Shown here one piece after another: positions 24,105 to 33,219 of a DNA stretch of 64,000 bases. Both the position numbers and the translations under genes were made by a program. Position 1 is the first letter of the stretch. Each line of letters begins with the position of its first letter. The stretch is from SIG607 sp045586405. GTDB lineage: Bacteria > Bacillota > Clostridia > Oscillospirales > Acutalibacteraceae. The notes beneath the pieces were generated by a model. The model worked only from the letters and a program-made list of their open reading frames with translations. It had not been told where the DNA came from and searched no databases. Where the stretch lies: contig JAZNAG010000123.1 of the NCBI GenBank assembly GCA_045586405.1, positions 5,138 through 69,137 of the forward strand, given 5' to 3'.

Positions 24105-25406
24105 GTGGCAGTAAAAATAGACGGCGTAACAAAAGGCTCGCCCGCAGATAAAAAAGGTATAAAAAGCGGCGATAAAATTTTAACGGTTAACGGTAATGAA
24201 ATAATTGATGTGCTTGACTACCGTTTTTATCAAAATGAGAAGAGGCTTAAACTCGAAATAGAAACCTCTGCGGGAAAGGTAAAAAAAATCACCGTTCACA
24301 AAAAAGAATATGAAGAGCTGGGCCCTGTGTTTGACTCTTATCTTATGGATAAACAGCATTCCTGCAAGAATAAATGTATATTCTGTTTTATCGACCAGCT
24401 GCCAAGCGGTATGAGAGATACCCTTTATTTTAAGGATGACGATTCACGGCTTTCTTTTCTTTTCGGAAATTATATTACACTTACAAATCTTACCGAACAC
24501 GAAATAAGCCGTATAATAAAAATGCATATAAGCCCCGTAAACATTTCGGTGCATACTACTAACCCTGAACTTCGGTGCAAAATGATGAACAACCGCTTTG
24601 CAGGGGAGTGTCTTGATATCCTGCGCCGTTTTGACGAGGCGGGTATAGCTATGAACTGTCAACTTGTTTTATGCCCCGATTATAATGACGGCAAAGAGCT
24701 TGAGAGAAGCCTTGGCGATTTAATGAAATATGAAAATGTGGCTTCGGTTGCCTGTGTTCCTGTAGGTCTTACAAAGTATAGAGAAAACCTTGCCGAAATA
24801 AAACCGTACAGTAAAGAAACAGCAGGTAAAGTTCTTGACATTATAGAAGATTTTGCCGTAAAATATAAAGAAAAATACGGTGTTCGTAAGGTTTACGGCG
24901 CTGATGAATTTTATCTGAAGGCTCAGCGCAAAATACCTGATGCCGAGTTTTACGGTGACTTTGACCAGCTTGATAACGGCGTGGGTATGTGGTCGCTCTT
25001 TAAGAGTGAGGCATTTTCTGCCGCCGAGGAGAAAGACGGCTGTGACGGTGTTAAAAGGACTGTTGTAACAGGTGAGGCGGCATACGAGCTGCTTTGCGAA
25101 ATTGTAGATAATCTTAAATCTAAAATACAAGGTCTTAACTGTCAGGTCGTAAAAATCAAAAATGAATTTTTCGGTGAAAAAATTACTGTTGCCGGTCTTG
25201 TTACGGGACAGGATATAATAAATCAGTTAAAGGGAAAAGACCTTGGCGAAGAAATACTTATTCCGTCTTCAATGCTTCGCCACGAAAATGATATGTTTTT
25301 AGATAATGTAACGGTAGAAGAACTTGAAAATAAACTTAAAGTTAAGGTAATCGCAGTTGATAATGACGGATATGCGCTTACAGAAAAAATAACAGGGGGA
25401 AAGTAA
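24105..25406 (+). CDS. DUF512 radical SAM protein with N-terminal PDZ-like domain
   Basis: 433 residues. An N-terminal PDZ-like segment (VTKGSPADKKGIKSGDKILT) is followed by a radical SAM core with CKNKCIFCFIDQLP (CxxxCxxC) and the DUF512 C-terminal domain. The function is unknown. Its gene is commonly found directly before der in Clostridia, as here, where it is separated by one base. The start is a GTG with AGGTGA upstream. Confidence 0.9.
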   Translation: MAVKIDGVTKGSPADKKGIKSGDKILTVNGNEIIDVLDYRFYQNEKRLKLEIETSAGKVKKITVHKKEYEELGPVFDSYLMDKQHSCKNKCIFCFIDQLPSGMRDTLYFKDDDSRLSFLFGNYITLTNLTEHEISRIIKMHISPVNISVHTTNPELRCKMMNNRFAGECLDILRRFDEAGIAMNCQLVLCPDYNDGKELERSLGDLMKYENVASVACVPVGLTKYRENLAEIKPYSKETAGKVLDIIEDFAVKYKEKYGVRKVYGADEFYLKAQRKIPDAEFYGDFDQLDNGVGMWSLFKSEAFSAAEEKDGCDGVKRTVVTGEAAYELLCEIVDNLKSKIQGLNCQVVKIKNEFFGEKITVAGLVTGQDIINQLKGKDLGEEILIPSSMLRHENDMFLDNVTVEELENKLKVKVIAVDNDGYALTEKITGGK

Positions 25407-25407
25407 A

Positions 25408-26736
25408 ATGGTAAAACCGGTTGTTGCGGTAGTGGGAAGACCTAATGTAGGTAAATCCACTCTTTTTAATAAACTTATCGGTCAGCGTTTATCTATTGTT
25501 GATGACACCCCCGGTGTTACAAGAGACAGAATTTACGGTGACTGTGAATGGTGCAACCGTAAAGTTATGCTTGTTGACACAGGCGGTATAGAGCCTAAAA
25601 CCGATGATATTATTCTTAAATCTATGCGTGCTCAGGCTAATCTTGCCATTGAAACCGCAAGTGTGATAATTTTTGTTACCGACTTAACCTCAGGTGTAAC
25701 CGCTGCGGACAATGATATTGCCGCTATGCTGCAAAAAAGCGGTAAGCCTGTGGTTCTTTGCGTAAATAAATGCGACGGCTTGGGTAAAACTCCTATGGAA
25801 TTTTATGAGTTCTATAATTTAGGCCTTGGCGATCCTATTGCTGTTTCTTCTGTTCACGGTCACGGTACGGGTGATCTGCTTGATGCGGTTTATGAGCATC
25901 TTAGCTTTGATGAAACCGATGACGATGAAGAAGATATCATAAATGTAGCGGTTATAGGTAAACCAAATGCTGGTAAATCTTCGCTTATTAACAGTATTTC
26001 GGGTGAAGAGCGTTCAATAGTATCCGATATAGCAGGTACTACCCGTGATGCCATAGATACCCGTATAGAAGTGGATAATACTGTCTATAATTTCATTGAC
26101 ACTGCAGGACTCAGACGTAAAAGCAAGGTTGAAGACCAAATCGAAAAATACAGTGTGCTCAGAGCCCGAATGGCGATTGAGCGAAGCGACGTTTGCGTTA
26201 TAATGATCGACGGTATTGAGGGCTTTACCGAGCAAGACTCTAAGGTTGCAGGACTTGCCATGGAAGAGGGGAAGGCTTGTATAATAGCCGTTAATAAGTG
26301 GGATGCCGTTGCTAAAGACAGTACCACAATGGACGCTTACCGCAAAAAGCTTATGAACGATTTTTCTTTTATGCCTTATGCGCCTATAATATTTATTTCG
26401 GCTAAAACAGGGCAGAGAATAGACCGACTTTTTGAGCTTATCCGTTTTGTTTACGACCAGAACAATATGCGTATTTCAACCGGTAAGCTTAACGATATTC
26501 TTGCCGATGCAACCGCCAGAGTACAGCCCCCCAGCGATAAAGGCAAACGTCTTAAAATTTACTATATGACGCAGGCGTCAACTGCGCCCCCAACCTTTGT
26601 ATGTTTTTGTAACAATAAAGAGTTATTCCACTTTTCATATCAGCGTTATCTTGAAAATCAAATCCGTTCAATTTTTGGACTTGAAGGTACACCTATCCGT
26701 TTTGTAATCAGAGAAAGAGGAGACGATAAGAAATGA
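25408..26736 (+). CDS. der: Ribosome-associated GTPase Der (EngA)
   Basis: 442 residues with tandem GTPase domains. The first P-loop is GRPNVGKSTLFN at residues 8-19 and the second is GKPNAGKSSLIN at about 186-197. NKCD and NKWD are the two G4 motifs. The C-terminal KH-like domain ends with IRFVIRERG. Der is needed for 50S subunit assembly. The 3' end overlaps plsY by four bases (ATGA). Confidence 0.97.
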   Translation: MVKPVVAVVGRPNVGKSTLFNKLIGQRLSIVDDTPGVTRDRIYGDCEWCNRKVMLVDTGGIEPKTDDIILKSMRAQANLAIETASVIIFVTDLTSGVTAADNDIAAMLQKSGKPVVLCVNKCDGLGKTPMEFYEFYNLGLGDPIAVSSVHGHGTGDLLDAVYEHLSFDETDDDEEDIINVAVIGKPNAGKSSLINSISGEERSIVSDIAGTTRDAIDTRIEVDNTVYNFIDTAGLRRKSKVEDQIEKYSVLRARMAIERSDVCVIMIDGIEGFTEQDSKVAGLAMEEGKACIIAVNKWDAVAKDSTTMDAYRKKLMNDFSFMPYAPIIFISAKTGQRIDRLFELIRFVYDQNNMRISTGKLNDILADATARVQPPSDKGKRLKIYYMTQASTAPPTFVCFCNNKELFHFSYQRYLENQIRSIFGLEGTPIRFVIRERGDDKK

Positions 26737-27377
26737 TAGTTTTTGCCGTATTAGCCCCAATTATTGCATATCTTATAGGAAGTATAAGCTTTGCTGTTAT
26801 ATTTACTAAGGCTTTTTCAAAAACCGATGTAAGAGATCACGGAAGCGGTAATGCAGGCACAACCAATGTGCTTCGTGTGGCAGGAAAGACGGCAGGTATA
26901 CTTACCTTTTTGTGTGATGCCCTTAAGGGTGCTGCGGCAGCGTTACTCGGCTATTTCATATTCCGTCTTGTTTTTCCCGATTCACAGACAATTATAATGT
27001 ACGGTAAATACATTTGCGGTATCGCCTGTATGGTAGGCCACGCCTTTCCTATATGGTTCGGCTTTAAGGGAGGTAAATGCGCCGCAACAAGCGTAGGCAT
27101 TTTTGCTGTGTGTTGTCCACTTGCCATTATCGCAGGACTTATCGGTTATGCCATAGTTATGATTATCACAAGAATAGTATCGCTCAGTACCCTTGTGGCA
27201 ACGGTGCTGGTTGTGACCTTTTCTATATTAATCAACGGTTTTGACGGTTTTAAGAATCCAAACCTTGTGATTATCAGCTTAAGCCTTGTGGGTGGGATAA
27301 TAGTTTTCTGGCGACACAAAGATAACATTAAAAGACTTATAAAAGGCGAGGAAAAGAAACTCAAAATAAAAAAATAA
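26733..27377 (+). CDS. plsY: Acyl-phosphate:glycerol-3-phosphate acyltransferase
   Basis: 214 residues and five to six membrane helices. Motif 1 is DHGSGNAGTTNVLR, motif 2 is GHAFPIWFGFKGGKCAAT, and the third conserved region contains NLVIISLSLVGG. It makes lysophosphatidic acid, the first step of phospholipid synthesis, using acyl phosphate. It ends at a strong terminator. Confidence 0.96.
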   Translation: MIVFAVLAPIIAYLIGSISFAVIFTKAFSKTDVRDHGSGNAGTTNVLRVAGKTAGILTFLCDALKGAAAALLGYFIFRLVFPDSQTIIMYGKYICGIACMVGHAFPIWFGFKGGKCAATSVGIFAVCCPLAIIAGLIGYAIVMIITRIVSLSTLVATVLVVTFSILINGFDGFKNPNLVIISLSLVGGIIVFWRHKDNIKRLIKGEEKKLKIKK

Positions 27378-27380
27378 ACC

Positions 27381-27420
27381 AAAACCCGACTTAAATGTTC
27401 AGTTTAAGTCGGGTTTTATT
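27381..27420 (+). terminator. Terminator after plsY
   Basis: A 15-bp perfect stem, AAAACCCGACTTAAA (27381-27395) with its complement at 27403-27417, with T-rich flanks. Confidence 0.9.
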
Positions 27421-27429
27421 ATTATCCTA

Positions 27430-27467
27430 TTGACAAAATACAAGTATATCAGTATAATTGTATACAA
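27430..27467 (+). promoter_or_regulatory. Promoter and possible GntR operator of the citrate synthase-aconitase operon
   Basis: TTGACA (27430-27435) and TATAAT (27453-27458) are 17 bases apart. A perfect palindrome TTGTATACAA (27458-27467) begins at the last base of the -10 box, so a bound repressor would block transcription. The GntR regulator encoded in the same operon is the natural candidate; this link is inference. Confidence 0.7.
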
Positions 27468-27491
27468 ATATACCGAAAGAGAGAAAATGTA

Positions 27492-28868
27492 ATGCTTGAA
27501 ATTTCACCTAAAAGTAATTTACTTGAACTAAAAAGCTATAAATATTCACTGCAGGATGTTAAAGAGCCTAATCTTTACAGAAATATTTATAACTATGAAG
27601 ATGTACCGAAAATCGCCTTCAACCACAGAAGAGTTCCTATGAGTATGCCTAAGGAAATATGGATAACCGATACATCTCTTCGTGACGGACAGCAGTCGGT
27701 TGAGCCCTATACCGTTCAGCAGATAGTTGACCTTTATAAGCTTATGTCAAAGCTTGGCGGTCCTTACGGAATAATCAGACAGACCGAATTTTTTGTTTAC
27801 AGTAAAAAGGATAGAGAGGCACTGGAGAAGTGTAGAGAATTAGGTCTTAAATTCCCTGAAATCACTACCTGGATAAGAGCAAATAAAGAAGATTTTAAGC
27901 TTGTAAAGGACCTTGGTATCAGAGAAACCGGTATACTTGTTTCCTGCTCTGACTACCATATTTTTAAAAAGCTTAAAATGACAAGACAGCAGGTGCTTGA
28001 CCATTACCTTTCTGCTGTTGCTCTTGCTTTTGAGGCAGGTGTTATGCCTCGTTGTCACCTTGAGGATATAACCCGTGCCGACTTCTACGGCTTTGTAGTA
28101 CCCTTTGTAAATGAGCTTATGAAAATGTCACAGGATGCAGGTATTCCCGTTAAAATACGCGCTTGTGATACAATGGGCTACGGCGTACCCTTCAGCGAGG
28201 TTGCACTTCCAAGAAGTGTACCCGGTATAATTTACGGACTTCAGCATTATTCCGATGTACCAAGTGAAATGCTTGAATGGCACGGTCATAATGACTTCTA
28301 TAAGGCTGTTACCAATGCAAGTACAGCCTGGCTTTACGGCGCTTCTGCCGTTAACTGTTCGCTTCTTGGTATAGGAGAAAGAACAGGTAACATTCCCCTT
28401 GAGGCTATGGTGCTTGAGTATGCTTCCCTTCGTGGCAGTCTTGACGGTATGGATACTACCGCAATTACCGAAATTGCCGAATACTTCAAAAACAATATGG
28501 GTTATGATATTCCGCCTATGACTCCTTTTGTGGGCAGAAACTTCAATGTTACCCGTGCAGGTATTCACGCTGACGGTCTTTTAAAGGATGAGGAAATATA
28601 CAATATTTTCAATACCGAAAAAATTCTGGGCAGACGCCCCTCGGTAATGCTCAGCAAAACCTCAGGTCTTGCAGGTATAGCATACTGGATAAACGAAAAC
28701 TACCGTCTTGTAGGGCAGGAACAGGTTGACAAAAGAGATCCGTTGGTTGTTACCCTTAAAGAATGGATAGATAAAGAATATGAGGACGGCAGACAGACCT
28801 CATTATCCACAGCAGAAATTGAAGAAAAAATTGAAGAACTTTCAGCAGGAAAGTTCAAAAAACTCTAA
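27492..28868 (+). CDS. Probable Re-citrate synthase (HMGL-like, isopropylmalate/homocitrate synthase family)
   Basis: 458 residues. The HMGL-like barrel has the acyl-CoA claisen signature DTSLRDGQQS and the metal ligands in EWHGHND, with a GERTGNIPLEAMV region. The C-terminal LeuA dimer domain needed for leucine feedback is absent. Enzymes of this shape in anaerobic Clostridia include Re-citrate synthase, which makes citrate with the opposite stereochemistry to the usual enzyme. The operon partner aconitase supports citrate as the product; homocitrate synthase or a 2-isopropylmalate synthase paralogue are the alternatives. No leucine genes are nearby. Confidence 0.7.
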   Translation: MLEISPKSNLLELKSYKYSLQDVKEPNLYRNIYNYEDVPKIAFNHRRVPMSMPKEIWITDTSLRDGQQSVEPYTVQQIVDLYKLMSKLGGPYGIIRQTEFFVYSKKDREALEKCRELGLKFPEITTWIRANKEDFKLVKDLGIRETGILVSCSDYHIFKKLKMTRQQVLDHYLSAVALAFEAGVMPRCHLEDITRADFYGFVVPFVNELMKMSQDAGIPVKIRACDTMGYGVPFSEVALPRSVPGIIYGLQHYSDVPSEMLEWHGHNDFYKAVTNASTAWLYGASAVNCSLLGIGERTGNIPLEAMVLEYASLRGSLDGMDTTAITEIAEYFKNNMGYDIPPMTPFVGRNFNVTRAGIHADGLLKDEEIYNIFNTEKILGRRPSVMLSKTSGLAGIAYWINENYRLVGQEQVDKRDPLVVTLKEWIDKEYEDGRQTSLSTAEIEEKIEELSAGKFKKL

Positions 28869-28888
28869 TTTTTCGGAGGAAATTTATT

Positions 28889-29524
28889 GTGGAACATAAA
28901 ACAGTTTCTCTTGCCGATCAGGTTTATGAACAGCTTGAAACCGATATATTAAAGGGTGTATATCCCCGCGGCTGTGTTCTTACCGAGCTTAAAATAAGCG
29001 AAGCTTTAGGGGTAAGCAGAACACCTGTCAGAGAAGCGCTCAGACGCCTTGCGGCAGAGCATATTATAGAAGAGGGCAGCAGAGGTTGCACCGTGCTTGG
29101 TATAAACCTTGAGGACCTTTGCGACATTTACGAAATACGCTGTCAGATAGAGGGTATGGCGGCTGCCCGTGCGGCTCAGCGCATAACCGATGCCCAGATT
29201 GAAAAAATCAAGGAGCTTATTGACCTTCAGGAGTTTTATGCTGCAAAGAAAAATGCCGACAGCCTTGAAAGTATAGATAATGAATTCCACCAGCTTATTT
29301 ATCAGTATTCGGGCAGCAATGTTATTTATACAACCCTTATGCCGCTTCATAAAAAAATACAGAAATACCGTAAGGCTTCTGTTGAAAACAAAATGCGTGC
29401 AGAACATTCTTATGAAGAGCATAAGGCTATTTATGAGGCACTTAAAAACCGTGACAGTAAAGAAGCAAATGAAAAAATGACACAGCACGTTAAAAATGCA
29501 TATAAGCATATTATCAAGGAGTAA
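28889..29524 (+). CDS. GntR/FadR-type transcriptional regulator
   Basis: 211 residues. The N-terminal winged helix has LKISEALGVSRTPVREALRRLA (about residues 31-52; the GntR signature). The C-terminal all-helical FCD ligand-binding domain follows, with EIRCQIEGMAA and a metal-type histidine in DNEFHQLIYQ. Its GTG start has GGAGGAAA upstream. It is placed between the citrate synthase candidate and aconitase, so it probably senses an organic acid and regulates this operon. Confidence 0.92.
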   Translation: MEHKTVSLADQVYEQLETDILKGVYPRGCVLTELKISEALGVSRTPVREALRRLAAEHIIEEGSRGCTVLGINLEDLCDIYEIRCQIEGMAAARAAQRITDAQIEKIKELIDLQEFYAAKKNADSLESIDNEFHQLIYQYSGSNVIYTTLMPLHKKIQKYRKASVENKMRAEHSYEEHKAIYEALKNRDSKEANEKMTQHVKNAYKHIIKE

Positions 29525-29529
29525 TAAAA

Positions 29530-31458
29530 ATGGGTTTAACTATAGCACAAAAAATTATTAAAGAGCATCTGAAAAGCGGTGATATGACCGTTGGAAGTGA
29601 AATATCCCTTAAAATTGACCAGACTCTGACTCAGGATGCAACCGGTACAATGGCGTATCTTGAGTTTGAAACTATGGGAATCGATAGAGTGCGTACAGAG
29701 AAAAGCGTAGCATACATTGACCATAATACACTGCAGTCGGGCTTTGAAAATGCTGACGACCACCGTTACATACAGTCGGTTGCCAAAAAGCACGGCATAT
29801 ACTTTTCCCGCCCCGGTAACGGTATCTGCCATCAGGTACACTTAGAGCGTTTCGGAAAACCCGGTAAAACCCTTATCGGTTCTGACAGCCATACCCCCAC
29901 AGGCGGCGGTATCGGTATGCTGTCTTTTGGAGCGGGCGGTCTTGACGTTGCCGTTGCTATGGGTGGCGGCGCATACTTTATCACTATGCCCAAAATGTAT
30001 AAGGTAAACCTTACAGGAAAATTGAACCCCTATGTTACCGCAAAGGATGTTAGCCTTGAAATACTCCGCATTTTGTCTGTTAAAGGCGGTGTTGGCGCTA
30101 TTATAGAATGGGGTGGCGAGGGTATTAAAACTCTGTCTGTTCCCGAGCGTGCAACCATTACCAATATGGGTACCGAGCTTGGCGCTACTACCTCTATTTT
30201 CCCCTCAGATGAAATTACAAGAGAATTCCTTAAAAAGCAGGGAAGAGAGGAAGATTATATTCCTCTTTGCAGTGATGATGACGCTGTTTATGATAAAATT
30301 ATAGATATAAACTTAAGCGAACTTGAGCCTCTTATTGCTTGTCCTCACAGCCCTGATAACATTGTAACTGTAAGCAGTCTTAAGGGCACTAAGGTCGATC
30401 AGGTGTGTATAGGTTCCTGTACCAACTCTTCGCTTTTTGATATGCTGAAAGTAGCGGCAATGCTTAAAGGTAAAACCATAAAGGACAGCGTCAGCCTTTC
30501 TGTATCTCCCGGCTCAAAGCAGGTGCTTACCATGCTTGCTGACTGTGGCGCTTTATCAGATATTATTGCAAGCGGCGCCAGAGTGCTCGAATGTGCTTGC
30601 GGTCCTTGTATAGGTATGGGCTTCTCACCGAATTCTGCAGGTGTGTCACTTCGTACCTTTAACAGAAATTTTGAGGGCAGAAGCGGTACTAAGGACGGTC
30701 AGGTTTATCTTGTGTCTCCCGAAACGGCAGTTGCAGCAGCGCTTACGGGTGAAATTACCGATCCCAGACTTATGGGGGATGAAATAAAGGTTGATATGCC
30801 CGAAAAATTCCTTATCAACGATACCGCTGTAATTGAGCCTGCAAGTCTTGAAGACAGTAAAAATATAGAGGTGCTTCGCGGTCCTAACATTAAAAAGTTC
30901 CCTGATGCCCGTCCTCAGACAGACTCTCTTACTGCAGAGCTTGTTTTAAAGGTTGGCGACAATATCACCACCGACCATATTATGCCTGCAGGTGCTAAAA
31001 TACTGCCTTACCGTTCTAATATTCCATATCTTTCTAAATTCTGCTTTGCCGTTTGTGACGAAAGTTTTAGTGAGAGGGCAAAAGCGGCAGGTCAGAGTTT
31101 CATTCTCGGTGGCGCTAACTATGGACAGGGCTCTTCCCGTGAACATGCGGCTCTTGTTCCTATGTATCTCGGTGTCAGAGTTGTTATAGCAAAAAGCTTT
31201 GCAAGAATTCATATCGCAAACCTTATAAATGCAGGTATTATGCCTGTTACCCTTGAAAACGGCGATGATTATGACCGCTTAAACCAAGGCGATAAGTTGG
31301 AACTTAGTGACATTTATGAAGGTATGGATAAGGGTAAACTTCTTTTAAATAATAAAACAAGTGGTGAAAAGATAAATCTTATCTGTTCCTTTACCGAAAG
31401 ACAAAAGGCTATTTTAAAGGCCGGAGGTCTGCTTGCCTTTGTAGCTACAGAAAACTGA
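29530..31458 (+). CDS. Aconitate hydratase
   Basis: 642 residues, the length of the single-polypeptide bacterial group related to mitochondrial aconitase. The three [4Fe-4S] cysteines lie in CIGSCTNSS and ECACGPCIG. SDSHTPTGGGIGML and the swivel-domain GGANYGQGSSREHAAL are both present. It isomerises citrate to isocitrate. Its start is five bases after the GntR stop. No isocitrate dehydrogenase gene is adjacent. Confidence 0.95.
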   Translation: MGLTIAQKIIKEHLKSGDMTVGSEISLKIDQTLTQDATGTMAYLEFETMGIDRVRTEKSVAYIDHNTLQSGFENADDHRYIQSVAKKHGIYFSRPGNGICHQVHLERFGKPGKTLIGSDSHTPTGGGIGMLSFGAGGLDVAVAMGGGAYFITMPKMYKVNLTGKLNPYVTAKDVSLEILRILSVKGGVGAIIEWGGEGIKTLSVPERATITNMGTELGATTSIFPSDEITREFLKKQGREEDYIPLCSDDDAVYDKIIDINLSELEPLIACPHSPDNIVTVSSLKGTKVDQVCIGSCTNSSLFDMLKVAAMLKGKTIKDSVSLSVSPGSKQVLTMLADCGALSDIIASGARVLECACGPCIGMGFSPNSAGVSLRTFNRNFEGRSGTKDGQVYLVSPETAVAAALTGEITDPRLMGDEIKVDMPEKFLINDTAVIEPASLEDSKNIEVLRGPNIKKFPDARPQTDSLTAELVLKVGDNITTDHIMPAGAKILPYRSNIPYLSKFCFAVCDESFSERAKAAGQSFILGGANYGQGSSREHAALVPMYLGVRVVIAKSFARIHIANLINAGIMPVTLENGDDYDRLNQGDKLELSDIYEGMDKGKLLLNNKTSGEKINLICSFTERQKAILKAGGLLAFVATEN

Positions 31459-31470
31459 TTTTAATCCGAA

Positions 31471-31497
31471 AGTCCCGAATATTTCGGGGCTTTTTTG
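31471..31497 (+). terminator. Terminator after aconitase
   Basis: AGTCCCGAA pairs with TTCGGGGCT (one G-T pair) around a three-base loop, followed by TTTTT. Confidence 0.85.
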
Positions 31498-31510
31498 TGT
31501 ATATATACTG

Positions 31511-31539
31511 TTGACTTGTTGTGTTTAAAGGTATACAAT
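31511..31539 (+). promoter_or_regulatory. Promoter of the dockerin transglutaminase gene
   Basis: TTGACT (31511-31516) and TACAAT (31534-31539) are separated by 17 bases. GTATACAA at 31531-31538 resembles half of the palindrome upstream of the citrate synthase gene. Confidence 0.6.
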
Positions 31540-31587
31540 ATATAGTAGAGACAGATGTAGTCTGAAATTTCCCCTTTGGTGATAAAA

Positions 31588-33174
31588 ATGAAAAAAATCG
31601 CGGCAATTATTTTAAGTTTAATCCTTGTTATCAATGTAATACCTGTAAGCGCTGTGGGCGAAGATAGCTTTACTGATTATAAAGAGGCTATTTATAACGG
31701 TATTTTAGATATGAAAGAAGAAATAGATTTAAGGGATTATAATATAACAGCAGAAGAAGGATTGAATTATATAAATTTTTTGATATATCAACATCCTGAA
31801 ATTTGCTATTTTAATTATAAAAAAATTTCATATTCCCATTATGGCAATATTATTACGTCCTTAATGTTTGAATATGTTGTATCCAAGGAAGAACAACAAC
31901 GCCAACTGAAATTTATTGATGAAACAATAAATCCGGTACTTGAAAAAGTTGATGACGGTTGGTCTGAGGCGGAAAAGGCTCTTTATGTGCATGATTGGTT
32001 GGTTTCTAACTTTATGTACGATTATCGCCTTTTTACACATCCTAATACAGAAAATCACGATATATACGGCTTTTTAAAGGACGGTATAGGTGTTTGTGAA
32101 AGCTATGCCGCAACCTATATGTATATGGTTCGAAAATTAGGCCTTGAAAGTTATATGGCTATAAATAGTACGGATCTGGACAATGACGGTACGGACGATG
32201 CTTTGGGACACGGCTGGAATGTTGTTAAGATTGACGGTAAGTGGTGTCATGTTGATGCAACTTATGATGATCCTATACTGGGTGAAAGCTTTACTTATGA
32301 CTATGTTGGAGAAGTATCTCACGATAAGTTTTTGCTTTCTGACCAGCAGATAGTAAAAAACGATAACGGATATGAGCATTACGGTTACCGGGTGCCTTAT
32401 GTTGAGGAAGAAATAGTTTGTGAAGAATATACAGGTAATGATTTATGGCGTAATGCGGTATCATCGGTTGTTCCTGTGGGCGAATATTGGTATTATCTTG
32501 ATCCTAAAGGTGTAAACGGAGGTCTGCTTCGAACTAAGGACTTTAAAACTGCTGAACAAGTAATGGCGGTGGGTGAGTATTCCGATAAATTTGATAAGTA
32601 TTGTTGGCTTATGGATGACGGTAACGGATGGACTCGCTATTTTACCGGTCTTTTTGAATATAATGAGCATCTGTTCTTTTCTGACAGTAAAAACATTTAC
32701 GCTTATGATACCCATCACGACATAGTTAATCCATTGCCTATTGAAAGACAAGAGGGCAACTATTTCTTTGGCCTTAATATGAAGGACAAATCCATAACAT
32801 ATATAACCTCAAAAACAGATATCAAAGATGTTACTGAGGGACACTATACCTTGACTTTGCACTTTATTGTTTCACATTGGGATATAGTAAAACAGCCCAC
32901 CCAAACTGAAGACGGCTTAAAGGTAAAACGCTGCTATTTCTGCGGCGAAATAGTTGAAAGTCAGACAATACCTTGTTTAACACAAGGTAAAAAGGGTGAC
33001 GCTGAAGGTAGCGGTAATATTGATACAACAGACCTGGCGATTATAAAACTGTATCTTGCAGATGAAAGCAGATATATAATGGGTTTGGCAGATATTGATA
33101 ACAGTGGCAAGGTGGATACCAGCGACCTTGCTCTTATGAAGTTATATCTTGCAGGAGCAATAGCGAATTTTTAA
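31588..33174 (+). CDS. Secreted transglutaminase-like protein with C-terminal type I dockerin
   Basis: 528 residues from the ATG at 31588 (an in-frame TTG at 31576 lacks a ribosome site). The signal peptide MKKIAAIILSLILVINVI ends near VSA. A transglutaminase-like domain follows with the triad C170 (GVCESYAATYMYM), H208 (GHGWNVVKIDGKW) and D223 (CHVDATYDDP). A β-rich central part with little similarity comes next. The tail has two dockerin repeats, beginning GSGNIDTTDLAIIKLYLAD and DNSGKVDTSDLALMKLYLAG, each with calcium-loop aspartates. Dockerins bind cohesins on scaffoldins, so the protein is probably attached outside the cell. No cohesin gene is in the window. Confidence 0.88.
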   Translation: MKKIAAIILSLILVINVIPVSAVGEDSFTDYKEAIYNGILDMKEEIDLRDYNITAEEGLNYINFLIYQHPEICYFNYKKISYSHYGNIITSLMFEYVVSKEEQQRQLKFIDETINPVLEKVDDGWSEAEKALYVHDWLVSNFMYDYRLFTHPNTENHDIYGFLKDGIGVCESYAATYMYMVRKLGLESYMAINSTDLDNDGTDDALGHGWNVVKIDGKWCHVDATYDDPILGESFTYDYVGEVSHDKFLLSDQQIVKNDNGYEHYGYRVPYVEEEIVCEEYTGNDLWRNAVSSVVPVGEYWYYLDPKGVNGGLLRTKDFKTAEQVMAVGEYSDKFDKYCWLMDDGNGWTRYFTGLFEYNEHLFFSDSKNIYAYDTHHDIVNPLPIERQEGNYFFGLNMKDKSITYITSKTDIKDVTEGHYTLTLHFIVSHWDIVKQPTQTEDGLKVKRCYFCGEIVESQTIPCLTQGKKGDAEGSGNIDTTDLAIIKLYLADESRYIMGLADIDNSGKVDTSDLALMKLYLAGAIANF

Positions 33175-33219
33175 AAGGCAGTTTAACTGACTTTTGCTTT
33201 TAGGGGAAAAGGTGAAAAG

